A DNA stretch of 64,000 nucleotides from Nocardiopsis sp. CNR-923 (GTDB lineage: Bacteria; Actinomycetota; Actinomycetes; Streptosporangiales; Streptosporangiaceae). The stretch spans positions 140,648 to 204,647 of the forward strand of contig NZ_MKKC01000098.1 of assembly GCF_001942255.1 (NCBI RefSeq). Reading direction: 5' to 3'. Of this stretch, positions 37,592 to 47,190 are shown piece by piece. Under the pieces are notes generated by a model, which worked only from the letters and a program-made list of their open reading frames with translations, was not told where the DNA came from and searched no databases. The position numbers and the translations under genes are program-made. Each line of letters opens with the position of its first letter. Position 1 is the stretch's first letter.

Positions 37592-37607
37592 TCTCATTCT
37601 CCGAGAC
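37592..37607. promoter_or_regulatory. Putative branched-chain operator upstream of cimA
   Basis: TCTCATTCTCCGAGAC, a full match to TCTCA-N6-GAGAC. It is 53 bases upstream of the cimA leader ATG, almost the same distance as at ilvB (48 bases). Confidence 0.7.
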
Positions 37608-37687
37608 TGTGATCCCTCTTACCGGACGTATCCTCGGCAGGTCCGTCCCGCTCCGCGGCGGCGGCTGGGCCCCGGCCGACACGACGA

Positions 37688-37715
37688 CGGGCCGCCCGGC
37701 GCTCCGGACGGCCCG
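37688..37715 (-). terminator. Hairpin downstream of ilvE
   Basis: CGGGCCGCCCGG pairs with CCGGACGGCCCG (11 of 12 plus one G-U) over four bases; 124 bases past the ilvE stop and upstream of the cimA operator. The rest of the 230-base gap 37608-37838 shows nothing else I can support. Confidence 0.55.
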
Positions 37716-37838
37716 CGTGGGAACTCCGGGCGGTGACGCCGCCAGGGCGCGCGCCGCCCTCGACGGCGGCCCCTTCCGGGTGCCGACGCCTACGACGCGG
37801 TGCTCACTCCGCGTCGGGCGGCATGCGCGGCACCCGCC

Positions 37839-38954
37839 CTAGAACCGCGCGACCCACCCGTACTTGTCGGCGCGCTGGCCGGTCTGGACGCCCACGAGTT
37901 CCTCGCGCAGGCGCATGGTGACGGGGCCGGGGGTGCCGTCGCCGATGCGGAAATCGCCGTCGTCGCTCCGGACCAATCCGACGGGGGTGATCACCGCGGC
38001 GGTGCCGCAGGCGAACACCTCGGTGATCTCTCCCGACTCGGCCGCCGCACGCCACTCCTCGACGGACAGCGGCGCCTCCTCGGCCTCGTAGCCCAGGTCG
38101 GGCGCCATCCGCAGCAGGGACTCGCGGGTGATGCCCGGCAGCAGCGTCCCGGTCAGCGGGGGGGTGCGCAGGCGCGCGTTCTCACCGGAGCCGAACACGA
38201 ACCACAGGTTCATGCCGCCCATCTCCTCGACCCAGCGGTGCTCGCGGGCGTCGAGCCAGACCACCTGGTCGCAGCCCTTCTCGACCGCCTGGGCCTGGGC
38301 TAGGAAGCTGGCCGCGTAGTTACCCGCGAACTTGGCGGCTCCGGTCCCGCCCGGGGCGGCCCGGGTGAAGTCCTTCGACAGCCAGACGGTCACCGGCTTG
38401 ATGCCGCCGGAGAAGTAGGAGCCGACCGGAGACGCGATGAGGAGGTAGAGGTAGCTGCGGGACGGGTTGTTCACGCCCAGGCCGACGTCCGTCGCGATCA
38501 TGAACGGGCGCAGGTAGAGGCTGAAGTCGGGCTTGCTCGGAACCCAGTCGCCGTCGTGGTCGAGGAGGAGTTCGATCGAGCGGAGGAAGAGGTCCTCGGG
38601 CAGTTCCGGCATCGCCATGCGGGCCGCGCTCCGGTTGAACCGCGCCGCGTTGGCGTCGGGCCGGAAGGAGGCCAGGGAGCCGTCGGGGTGGCGGTAGGCC
38701 TTGAGGCCCTCGAAGATCTCCTGGGCGTAGTGCAGGGAGGCGGTCGCCGGGTCCAGGCTCAGCGGCCCGTACGGCTCCAGCTTCGCGTCGTGCCAGCCCT
38801 TGCCCCCGGTGTAACGGATCGTCACCATGTGGTCGGTGAACACCTGGCCGAACCCGGGATTCTCCAGCAGTTCCTCTCGTTCGCGCGGGGTCTTCCGGCG
38901 GTCGGAGAGCTGGATGTCGAACGTCAACCCGCTTGTGGTGGTGTCGTTGTTCAT
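37839..38954 (-). CDS. ilvE: Branched-chain amino acid aminotransferase
   Basis: PLP-dependent class IV transaminase catalysing the last step to Leu, Ile and Val. The 371-residue protein shows [43 protein letters not shown] with the PLP lysine region, [12 protein letters not shown] and [15 protein letters not shown]. This is the full-length type II form. ATG 38952-38954. It lies between leuB and cimA on the same strand, with hairpins on both sides, so it may be expressed independently. No breaks. Confidence 0.97.
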   Translation of the reverse strand: MNNDTTTSGLTFDIQLSDRRKTPREREELLENPGFGQVFTDHMVTIRYTGGKGWHDAKLEPYGPLSLDPATASLHYAQEIFEGLKAYRHPDGSLASFRPDANAARFNRSAARMAMPELPEDLFLRSIELLLDHDGDWVPSKPDFSLYLRPFMIATDVGLGVNNPSRSYLYLLIASPVGSYFSGGIKPVTVWLSKDFTRAAPGGTGAAKFAGNYAASFLAQAQAVEKGCDQVVWLDAREHRWVEEMGGMNLWFVFGSGENARLRTPPLTGTLLPGITRESLLRMAPDLGYEAEEAPLSVEEWRAAAESGEITEVFACGTAAVITPVGLVRSDDGDFRIGDGTPGPVTMRLREELVGVQTGQRADKYGWVARF

Positions 38955-39060
38955 GTCGTCGGTGGTCCTCTCGGGTGCAACAGGTCGGCAGCGCCGCCGA
39001 CCTGGGATCTAGTCTGTCGGAAGAGCGCACCCGGTGCCAGACCGGAAGGTATGCGGACAA

Positions 39061-39091
39061 CGGGCGCGCGCGGATGACCCGGGCGCGCCCG
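39061..39091 (-). terminator. Hairpin downstream of leuB
   Basis: CGGGCGCGC pairs perfectly with GCGCGCCCG over a 13-base loop, 65 bases past the leuB stop. Confidence 0.6.
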
Positions 39092-39155
39092 TCAACGTGT
39101 GCCGGTGGTTCCCGACGGCCGCGCCCGCGTGAGGGGCAGGGCCGACGGCGCCGCG

Positions 39156-40220
39156 TCAGCCCTGCTCGCCTACTCGCGCGGCGAGGTCGTCGCCGATCTG
39201 GGAGGTGGAGCGCGCCTTGGCGCCCTGTGCGCGGGTCTTGAGGTCCGCGGCGACGGCGGCCTCGATCCGGCGGGCGGCCTCTGGCACTCCGAGGTGGTCC
39301 AGCATGGTGGCGACCGACAGCACCGTGGCCGTGGGGTCGGCCTTGCCCTGCCCCGCGATGTCGGGGGCGGAGCCGTGGACCGGCTCGAACATGCTGGGGA
39401 AGGTGTTGTCGGGGTTGACGTTGCCGCTGGCGGCGAGCCCGATGCCCCCGGTGACGGCGGCGCCGATGTCGGTGATGATGTCGCCGAACAGGTTGTCGGT
39501 GACCACGACGTCGAAGCGCGCGGGCTGGTTGACGAAGAACATGGCCGCCGCGTCGACGTGGCAGTAGTCGACGGCGACCTGCGGGTACTCGGCGCCGACC
39601 TCGCGCACGACGCGCTGCCAGAGCTCACCGGCGAAGGTGAGGACGTTGTCCTTGTGGACCAGGGTGAGCTTCCTCCGCGGGCGGGCGGCGGCCTTCTCGA
39701 AGGCGTAGCGGACGACGCGCTCGACCCCGAAGCGGGTGTTGACGCTGTCCTGGGTGGCGATCTCGTACGGGGTGCCCTTGCGCAGCACGCCCCCGGCTCC
39801 GGCGTAGGGGCCCTCGGTGCCCTCGCGCACGACGAGCATGTCGATGTCCTCGGGCGAGACGCCCGCCAGCGGGCTCTCGACGCCCGGAAAGAGGCGGACG
39901 GGACGCAGGTTCACGTAGTGGTCGAAGTCGAAGCGCAGGCGCAGCAGCAGGCCGCGCTCCAGGACGCCGCTGGGGACGCTGGGGTCACCGACGGCGCCCA
40001 GGAGGATCGCCTCATGCTCGCGCAGCTCGGCCCCGACCGAGTCCGGCAGCGTCTCGCCGGTCCTGTGCCAGAGCCTGGCGCCCAGCTCGTACTCGGTGGC
40101 CTCGATGGCGAGGTCGTGCCGCGAGGCGACGGCCTCCAGGACCTTGAGCCCCTCGCCCACCACCTCGGGACCGATCCCGTCACCGGGGATGACGGCCAGT
40201 TTCACCGTGCGCGCTGCCAT
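39156..40220 (-). CDS. leuB: 3-isopropylmalate dehydrogenase
   Basis: NAD-dependent oxidative decarboxylase of leucine synthesis. The 354-residue protein begins [27 protein letters not shown], has [24 protein letters not shown] with the substrate Arg and Glu, [19 protein letters not shown], and the conserved [44 protein letters not shown] blocks. ATG 40218-40220. Two copies of the branched-chain operator lie upstream, the nearer only 35 bases from the start, so strong repression by the leuC-linked regulator is likely. No breaks. Confidence 0.97.
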   Translation of the reverse strand: MAARTVKLAVIPGDGIGPEVVGEGLKVLEAVASRHDLAIEATEYELGARLWHRTGETLPDSVGAELREHEAILLGAVGDPSVPSGVLERGLLLRLRFDFDHYVNLRPVRLFPGVESPLAGVSPEDIDMLVVREGTEGPYAGAGGVLRKGTPYEIATQDSVNTRFGVERVVRYAFEKAAARPRRKLTLVHKDNVLTFAGELWQRVVREVGAEYPQVAVDYCHVDAAAMFFVNQPARFDVVVTDNLFGDIITDIGAAVTGGIGLAASGNVNPDNTFPSMFEPVHGSAPDIAGQGKADPTATVLSVATMLDHLGVPEAARRIEAAVAADLKTRAQGAKARSTSQIGDDLAARVGEQG

Positions 40221-40254
40221 ACGGACTGCCTCTAACTCGAACGGACCCCGCTTG

Positions 40255-40270
40255 TCTCACATCGCGAGAT
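40255..40270. promoter_or_regulatory. Putative branched-chain operator, leuB proximal
   Basis: TCTCACATCGCGAGAT, one mismatch to TCTCA-N6-GAGAC. It is embedded in a larger inverted repeat: CTTGTCTCA (40251-40259) and TGAGACAAG (40287-40295) are perfect complements 27 bases apart. Confidence 0.7.
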
Positions 40271-40443
40271 CAGGTTGAACGGTGGATGAGACAAGCCTAG
40301 CGGTCCAGCGGACCCCCGCCGTCCCTGCGGTCCAACGCGCCCTGGAGTGCGCGGTGGACCTCGTCCTCGGCGTGGACGGTGGGCCCGGACCGCTGACTCC
40401 TAGGACGACAGAATATCGGATGTCCAAGTATTTGACCAGGTCA

Positions 40444-40459
40444 TCTCAATATGCGAGAC
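40444..40459. promoter_or_regulatory. Putative branched-chain operator, leuB distal
   Basis: TCTCAATATGCGAGAC, a full match to TCTCA-N6-GAGAC, 224 bases upstream of the leuB start. Confidence 0.65.
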
Positions 40460-40513
40460 GACCGCGTGTCGTCGCGGTTCACAGCGGCACAGCGCCCTGG
40501 CTCCTGGACGACG

Positions 40514-40545
40514 CAGGGCCGCGCCACGTCCGTGGCACGGCCCTG
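40514..40545 (-). terminator. Terminator of serA
   Basis: CAGGGCCG-C-GCCACG pairs with CGTGGC-A-CGGCCCTG: 14 bp with one internal mismatch and a two-base loop, about 109 bases past the serA stop. Confidence 0.65.
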
Positions 40546-40653
40546 CCCTGATCGGGGAGGCCGGGGGGGACGGCCCACGTCATGCCCCTGCCGCCCAGTG
40601 GACACCGGGCGCGGAGCGAAGCACACCCGCGGACGGCCCCCTCACCGGATCCC

Positions 40654-42243
40654 TCAGTCCTCCAGGTCGATCTGACGGGAGATGTCCGCCTGGATCTCAG
40701 CCGAGATCGAGGCCAGGACGTCGTCCGGCACCGCGGAGTCCACGGTCAGGGCGATGAGCGCCTTGCCGCCCTCCTGGTCCCGGATGACCTGCATGCCCGC
40801 GATGTTGACGCTGGCGTCGCCCAGCAGCGCGCCCACCTTGCCCACGATGCCCGGACGGTCCTCGTAGGAGAGGAACACCATGTGCTCGCTGAGGCTGATC
40901 TCCATGCCGTAGTTGTTGATCTCCACCAGCTTCTCGACCTGGCGGGGACCGGTCAGGGTGCCCGAGACCGACACCCGCTGACCGTCGGCGAGCACACCGC
41001 GCACGGTGATGAGGTTACGCCAGTCGCTGTTGTCGTCGCTGGTCACGAGGTTGACCTCGACCCCGCGCTCCTTGGCCAGCAGCGGGGCGTTGACGAAGGT
41101 CACCGTGTCCTCGACCACGTCGGCGAACACGCCCTTGAGCGCGGCGAGCTCCAGCACCTTGACGTCGTGTGCGGCGATCTCGCCGCGCACCTCGACGTCG
41201 ATCCGGCTGGCGATCGTCCCCGCCAGGGAGGTGAACACCCGGCCCAGCTTCTCGGTGAGGGGCAGACCCGGCTTGATCTCCTCGGCCACGCCCGTGCCCT
41301 GCACGTTCACCGCGTCGGGCACGAACTCGCCCGACAGCGCCAGCTTGACCGAGCGCGCCACCTGGGTGCCCGCCTTCTCCTGCGCCTCGGCGGTGCTGGC
41401 GCCCAGGTGCGGGGCCACGACGACGTTCTCGAACCCGAACAGCGGGCTGTCCGTGCACGGCTCCTTGGCGAAGACGTCGATCCCGGCGCCCGCGACGCGA
41501 CCGTCCTTGAGCGCCCGGTACAGCGCGTCCTCGTCGAGGATCCCGCCGCGCGCGGCGTTGACGATCCGCACGTTCGGCTTGACCTTGCTCAACGCCTCGT
41601 CGCTGATCAGGCCGAGCGTGTCCTTGTTCTTGGGCAGGTGGATGGTGATGAAGTCGCTGCGCTCCAGCAGGTCGTCCAGGGTGGTCATCTCCACACCGAT
41701 CTGCGCGGCCCGCGCGGGCTGCACGAACGGGTCGTAGGCGATGACCCTGGTGCCGAACGCCGACAGCCGCTGGGCGACCAGGGCGCCGATGCGACCCAGG
41801 CCGACGATACCGACGACCTTCTCGTACAGCTCCACACCCGTGTACTTCGAGCGCTTCCACTCCCCGTTGACGAGCGCGTTGTGCGCCGGGGCGGTGTTGC
41901 GCGCGCTGGCCAGCAGCAGGTTGATCGCCTGCTCGGCGGCGCTGATGATGTTGGAGGTCGGGGCGTTGACCACCAGGACGCCCGCCTTGGTGGCCGCGTC
42001 CACGTCGACGTTGTCCAGACCGACACCGGCGCGGGCGACCACCTGGAGGCGGTGGGCCGCGGCCAGGGCCTCGGCGTCGATCTTGGTCGCGCTGCGCACG
42101 ATGACGGCGTCGACGTCGGCGATGGCCGGAAGGAGCTGGGAGCGGTCGGCCCCGTCGACGCGGCGGACCTCGAAGTCCTCTTCGAGCAGCGCGATTCCGG
42201 CGGGCGAGAGTTCTTCCGCTACGAGTACGGCGGGTTTGGGCAC
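40654..42243 (-). CDS. serA: D-3-phosphoglycerate dehydrogenase
   Basis: First committed step of serine synthesis. At 529 residues it is the long form: substrate and NAD domains (about 5-315), an intervening regulatory domain, and a C-terminal ACT domain (MVFLSYEDRPGIVGKVGALLGDASVNIAGMQV) for serine feedback. GIVGLGRIGALVAQRL is the dinucleotide fold, NAARGGILDEDALYRAL holds a catalytic Arg/Glu region and VVAPHLGASTAEAQ the catalytic His. GTG 42241-42243 is preceded by AAGGA; a longer frame to 42435 is unsupported. It follows ilvBNC after a strong terminator. Confidence 0.97.
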   Translation of the reverse strand: MPKPAVLVAEELSPAGIALLEEDFEVRRVDGADRSQLLPAIADVDAVIVRSATKIDAEALAAAHRLQVVARAGVGLDNVDVDAATKAGVLVVNAPTSNIISAAEQAINLLLASARNTAPAHNALVNGEWKRSKYTGVELYEKVVGIVGLGRIGALVAQRLSAFGTRVIAYDPFVQPARAAQIGVEMTTLDDLLERSDFITIHLPKNKDTLGLISDEALSKVKPNVRIVNAARGGILDEDALYRALKDGRVAGAGIDVFAKEPCTDSPLFGFENVVVAPHLGASTAEAQEKAGTQVARSVKLALSGEFVPDAVNVQGTGVAEEIKPGLPLTEKLGRVFTSLAGTIASRIDVEVRGEIAAHDVKVLELAALKGVFADVVEDTVTFVNAPLLAKERGVEVNLVTSDDNSDWRNLITVRGVLADGQRVSVSGTLTGPRQVEKLVEINNYGMEISLSEHMVFLSYEDRPGIVGKVGALLGDASVNIAGMQVIRDQEGGKALIALTVDSAVPDDVLASISAEIQADISRQIDLED

Positions 42244-42415
42244 AACGGTTCCTTTTCGGGTGGTGCTACCCGGACGGGTGGGGGGATCGGCCCGGGTGTG
42301 ACGGCCGATCAAAAGTCTACTGCCGGAGTAGGGAAGCCCGTCGGCCGGTCGCTGTGTCGGGGACCGGGCGCACGCGCCCGCCCGCCACCCGCCGGAGGTC
42401 CCCACCCCGGGCACG

Positions 42416-42447
42416 CGTCCGGGGCGGGTGGCCACCCGCCCCGGACG
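42416..42447 (-). terminator. Terminator of ilvBNC
   Basis: Perfect 16-bp inverted repeat with no spacer (CGTCCGGGGCGGGTGG and its complement), 11 bases past the ilvC stop. One of the strongest hairpins in the window. Confidence 0.8.
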
Positions 42448-42457
42448 TGCCGGATCG

Positions 42458-44049
<1,592 letters not shown>

Positions 44050-44066
44050 GGTGGTTAGGGCCTCTC

Positions 44067-45823
44067 CTAGTCCTCGTGTTCCCAGGTCGGCGCCATGTCG
44101 CGCGCGTACTGGATGCTGTCGTTGCTGACACCTGGGCCGACCATCGGCCAGACCATGGCGTCGTGGTTCACGGTGAAGTCCACGACGACCGGGACGTCAT
44201 CGATCGACATGGCCTTCTCGATGGTGGCGTCGATGTCCTCGGGGCGCTCGCACCGCAGGCCGACACAACCGTACGCCTCCGAGAGCCGGACGAAGTCGGG
44301 GATCCGCACCTTCTCGTCCCTGGGGGCGGTCTGGAGGTCGGTGTTGGAGTAGCGCCCCTCGTAGAACAGGGTCTGCCACTGGCGGACCATGCCCAGGTTG
44401 CCGTTGTTGACGACGGCGACCTTGATCGGGACGCCCTCGATCGCGCAGGTGGCGAGCTCCTGGTTGGTCATCTGGAAGCAGCCGTCACCGTCGACCGACC
44501 ACACCACGCGGTCCGGGTCGCCGACCTTGGCGCCGAGCGCGGCCGGGACCGAGAAGCCCATGGTGCCGAGGCCTCCGGAGTTCATGAAGGCCCCGGGGCG
44601 CTCGTAGTCGATGAACTGGGCGGCCCACATCTGGTGCTGGCCGACGCCCGCGACGTAGCTGGCCTCGGGACCGGCGATCCTGCCCAGGCGCTGGATGACG
44701 GCCTGCGGGGACAGGCTGCCGTCGGTGGGCTCGTCGAAACCCTTCGGGTAGGTCGTGCGCAGCCGGTTGAGCTGGCTCCACCAGGCGGCGTAGTCGCCCT
44801 CGCGGCCCTTCTCCTGGTCGGCCCGCACCGCGACGACCAGGTCCGCCAGCACCTCGCGGCAGTCGCCGACGATCGGCACGTCCGCGTGGCGGTTCTGGAG
44901 ATCTCCGCGGGGTCGATGTCGGCGTGGACGACCTTGGCGTCGGGGGCGAAGCTGTCGAGCCGGCCGGTGACGCGGTCGCGAAGCGGGCGCCAGGGCGACG
45001 ATCAGGTCGGCCTTCTGCAGGGCGCCGACGGCGGCGACGTCGCCGTGCATGCCGGGCATGCCCACGCACAGGGGGTGGCTGTCGGGGAAGACGCCGCGGG
45101 CCATGAGGGTGGTGACCACGGGCACGCCGGTCAGTTCGGCCAGGACCCGCAGTTCGGCCGAGGCCCCGGCGCGCAGGACGCCGCCGCCCACGTACAGGAC
45201 CGGGCGCTTGGCCTCGCTGATCATCCGGGCGGCCTCGCGGACCTGTTTGCCGTGCGGCTTGGTGACCGGGCGGTAGCCGGGCAGGTCCAGTCGCTCGGGC
45301 CAGGCGAAGTCCGCCGAGGCCTGGAGGGCGTCCTTGGAGATGTCCACCAGGACGGGGCCGGGCCGGCCGGTGGAGGCGATGTGGAAGGCCTCGGCGACCG
45401 TGCGCGGGATGTCGCGGACGTTTTTGACGAGGAAGTTGTGCTTGGTGATCGGCATCGTGATGCCGCAGATGTCGGCTTCCTGGAACGCGTCCGTGCCGAT
45501 CATCGGGGAGGCCACCTGACCGGTGATCGCGACCATGGGGACCGAGTCCATGTGCGCGTCGGCGAGGGGGGTGACGAGGTTGGTGGCTCCGGGGCCGCTG
45601 GTCGCCATGCACACCCCGGGGCGACCCGTGGCGTAGGCGTAGCCTCGGCCGCGTGGCCCGCCCCCTGCTCGTGGCGCATCAGGATGTGGCGCACCTTGGC
45701 CGAGTCGTAGAGGGGGTCGTAGGCGGGGAGGATGGCGCCACCGGGAATCCCGAAGACAGTGTCAACGCCGGCGTGCTCCAGCGACCTGATCAGCGATTGG
45801 GCGCCGGTCATCTGCTCGGTCAT
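44067..45823 (-). CDS. ilvB: Acetolactate synthase large subunit, four frameshifts in this sequence
   Basis: Thiamine-diphosphate enzyme making acetolactate or acetohydroxybutyrate. ATG 45821-45823: [42 protein letters not shown] with the catalytic Glu, [30 protein letters not shown], and the cofactor loop [18 protein letters not shown]. One-base losses near 45646, 44995, 44986 and 44899 interrupt it; restoring each gives [11 protein letters not shown] and [23 protein letters not shown]. Corrected length about 586 residues. Preceded by a leader with an attenuator hairpin and an operator. Confidence 0.94.
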
Positions 45824-45898
45824 CTCAAGATCCTTCAGCGAGGGTCCAGAGCGGCACTGCGGCTCTGGCGTGGTGGTCTGACGGCCTGGTCGGGCAAT

Positions 45899-45931
45899 AA
45901 AAAAACCCCCACCGCCGATGCGGTTGAGGGG
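45899..45931 (-). terminator. Attenuator terminator in the ilvB leader
   Basis: On the minus strand, CCCC-(TCA)-ACCGC pairs with GCGGT-GGGG around the loop ATCG and is followed directly by seven T (GGGGGTTTTTTTATTG), the only T7 tract in the neighbourhood. It lies about 20 bases after the leader ORF and 75 before ilvB. Confidence 0.85.
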
Positions 45932-45951
45932 TGGCGCGCAGCAGAACCAGG

Positions 45952-46010
45952 TCAGCTGGCTGCGGCGCGCGACCAAGTACGAGAATCAGGGAGTTGCTCT
46001 GCACGGTCAC
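45952..46010 (-). CDS. ilvB leader peptide with Leu-Ile-Leu-Val-Leu run
   Basis: From GTG 46008-46010 the reading is [15 protein letters not shown]. The run at 45975-45989 is CTG ATT CTC GTA CTT, five branched-chain codons, three of them rare in GC-rich actinomycetes. As sequenced the frame does not stop before the terminator. One missing base just after GTA CTT GG would end it at the TGA 45952-45954. The cimA leader has the similar VLIIVGRAG. I treat it as an attenuation leader; the exact C-terminus is uncertain. Confidence 0.6.
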
Positions 46011-46057
46011 AACAGTGACCGAAGGAGTGGTGGCGCGTCAACAAGAACGACGATTTG

Positions 46058-46073
46058 TCTCACTTTTTGAGAC
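46058..46073. promoter_or_regulatory. Putative branched-chain operator upstream of ilvB
   Basis: TCTCACTTTTTGAGAC, a full match to TCTCA-N6-GAGAC, 48 bases upstream of the ilvB leader start. Confidence 0.7.
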
Positions 46074-46235
46074 GCGAATTTCAGCATCCGACCGCACACG
46101 CTGACATGCTGCACCGTTGAACAGGGCAAACCCGACGAAGCGCCCCGCGCTGTGTAACACAGAACACGCCGGAGGTGTTCCGCGTGTCGCCGTCGGACGG
46201 GGACTCGTCCAGTCCGTGGACGGGCCCCGCGACGG

Positions 46236-47105
46236 TCAGCGGAACAGGTCCTCGGCCCGGTCCACCTTCGCGGCCCGGCGGACCCAGACACGCAGCGTCT
46301 CTCGGTCCGTCATCGCGTTGATCCGGTCGCGGACCTCATCGCTGACCACCAGATCCCGGCCCTCCAGGAACTCGATGATCGCCTCGGTGAGGCCCAGGGT
46401 CTCTCCCTCACGGAAGGGGCGACCGATGAACTCGGTCTTGAACTCGTAGTCGCGCAGCTTCACGATCTCCTCCAGAGATCCCAGGGCCGCGGCGGACAAC
46501 GCCGCGAGGACATAGTCAGAGTACAGCGAGGACGTCGACGCATCGAGGCTTCGCAAGGCCACCGACAAGGCCTCCAGCGCGGCTCGGTCCTCGGTGGGAT
46601 TGGCAGCGATGGCCAGGGCCGTCAACACGGGGTGGTCGGCGGCCACCCGCTTGTCGGTGACGGGCTTGAGCGTGTCGAGGCCCAGTACCGTGGGCCGGAC
46701 CTCGCCGCAGCCCATGTCGATGGGCTCGTCGTACCTCTGGGCCAGGGCCGAGGTAGGTGTCAGCACCAGCAGGGCGACCGGGCACTTCAGACGCAGTCGG
46801 GTGTAGGTGACGTAGGTGGGCCAGGTGTAGAGCTTATGAGGCTCCCACTTGCGCTGCGGCTCGGTGACGATCGCCAGCACGTGCACTGGATCGTCGCCCT
46901 CGCCGGGCAGGGGCGGACGTTTACAGACCACGACGTTGTCCGAGTTGATGTACGGGAACGCCGTGCTCGTGGCCTCGGCGGCGTCGCAGCGCACCCGGGT
47001 GTGCTCGGGCAACGGCCTCCCGGTGGCCTCCTGGAGCAGCTCCGCCGCGAAACCGGGGTCGTTCCGCAACAGGTCGAGGGGGAACTCGTGTTGGAATGAG
47101 GGCAT
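46236..47105 (-). CDS. PD-(D/E)XK nuclease-like / Rpn-related protein of unknown role
   Basis: A 289-residue protein opening PSFQHEFPLDLLRNDPGFAAELLQ, a start shared by a large actinobacterial family. The core contains NSDNVVVCKRPP and HVLAIVTEPQRK, which could be the Asp and Glu-x-Gln positions of a PD-(D/E)XK fold, then a helical C-terminus with KTEFIGRPFREGETLGLTEAIIEFLEGRDL, resembling Rpn/YhgA-type proteins. Members are often numerous per genome and patchily distributed. Nuclease activity is not shown and catalytic residues are uncertain. ATG 47103-47105. It is isolated between ilvB and the GGDEF-EAL gene. Confidence 0.7.
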   Translation of the reverse strand: MPSFQHEFPLDLLRNDPGFAAELLQEATGRPLPEHTRVRCDAAEATSTAFPYINSDNVVVCKRPPLPGEGDDPVHVLAIVTEPQRKWEPHKLYTWPTYVTYTRLRLKCPVALLVLTPTSALAQRYDEPIDMGCGEVRPTVLGLDTLKPVTDKRVAADHPVLTALAIAANPTEDRAALEALSVALRSLDASTSSLYSDYVLAALSAAALGSLEEIVKLRDYEFKTEFIGRPFREGETLGLTEAIIEFLEGRDLVVSDEVRDRINAMTDRETLRVWVRRAAKVDRAEDLFR

Positions 47106-47190
47106 GGCGCCAACGTAGCCAGTACACAGGCATCCGCACGGGTGAACGACGCAACGTCCGGGTATGTCGCCGATGCCCGGGCGCGCACGG

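Larger units (their letters stand above)
40221..40653. other. Gap between leuB and serA
   Basis: About 430 bases with no gene. It contains the serA terminator (40514-40545) and two copies of the branched-chain operator (40255-40270 and 40444-40459). The stretch 40405-40450 is AT-rich (AGAATATCGG, AAGTATTTGACC) and could hold the leuB promoter; on the minus strand TTGACCT-like or TCCGATATTCTG elements are possible, but I cannot fix them. Confidence 0.5.
45824..46235. other. ilvB leader and promoter region
   Basis: About 410 bases holding the ilvB leader ORF, attenuator and operator (listed separately). The remainder, 46074-46235, up to the end of the divergent-facing nuclease-like gene, shows no gene or clear terminator. 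Confidence 0.6.
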
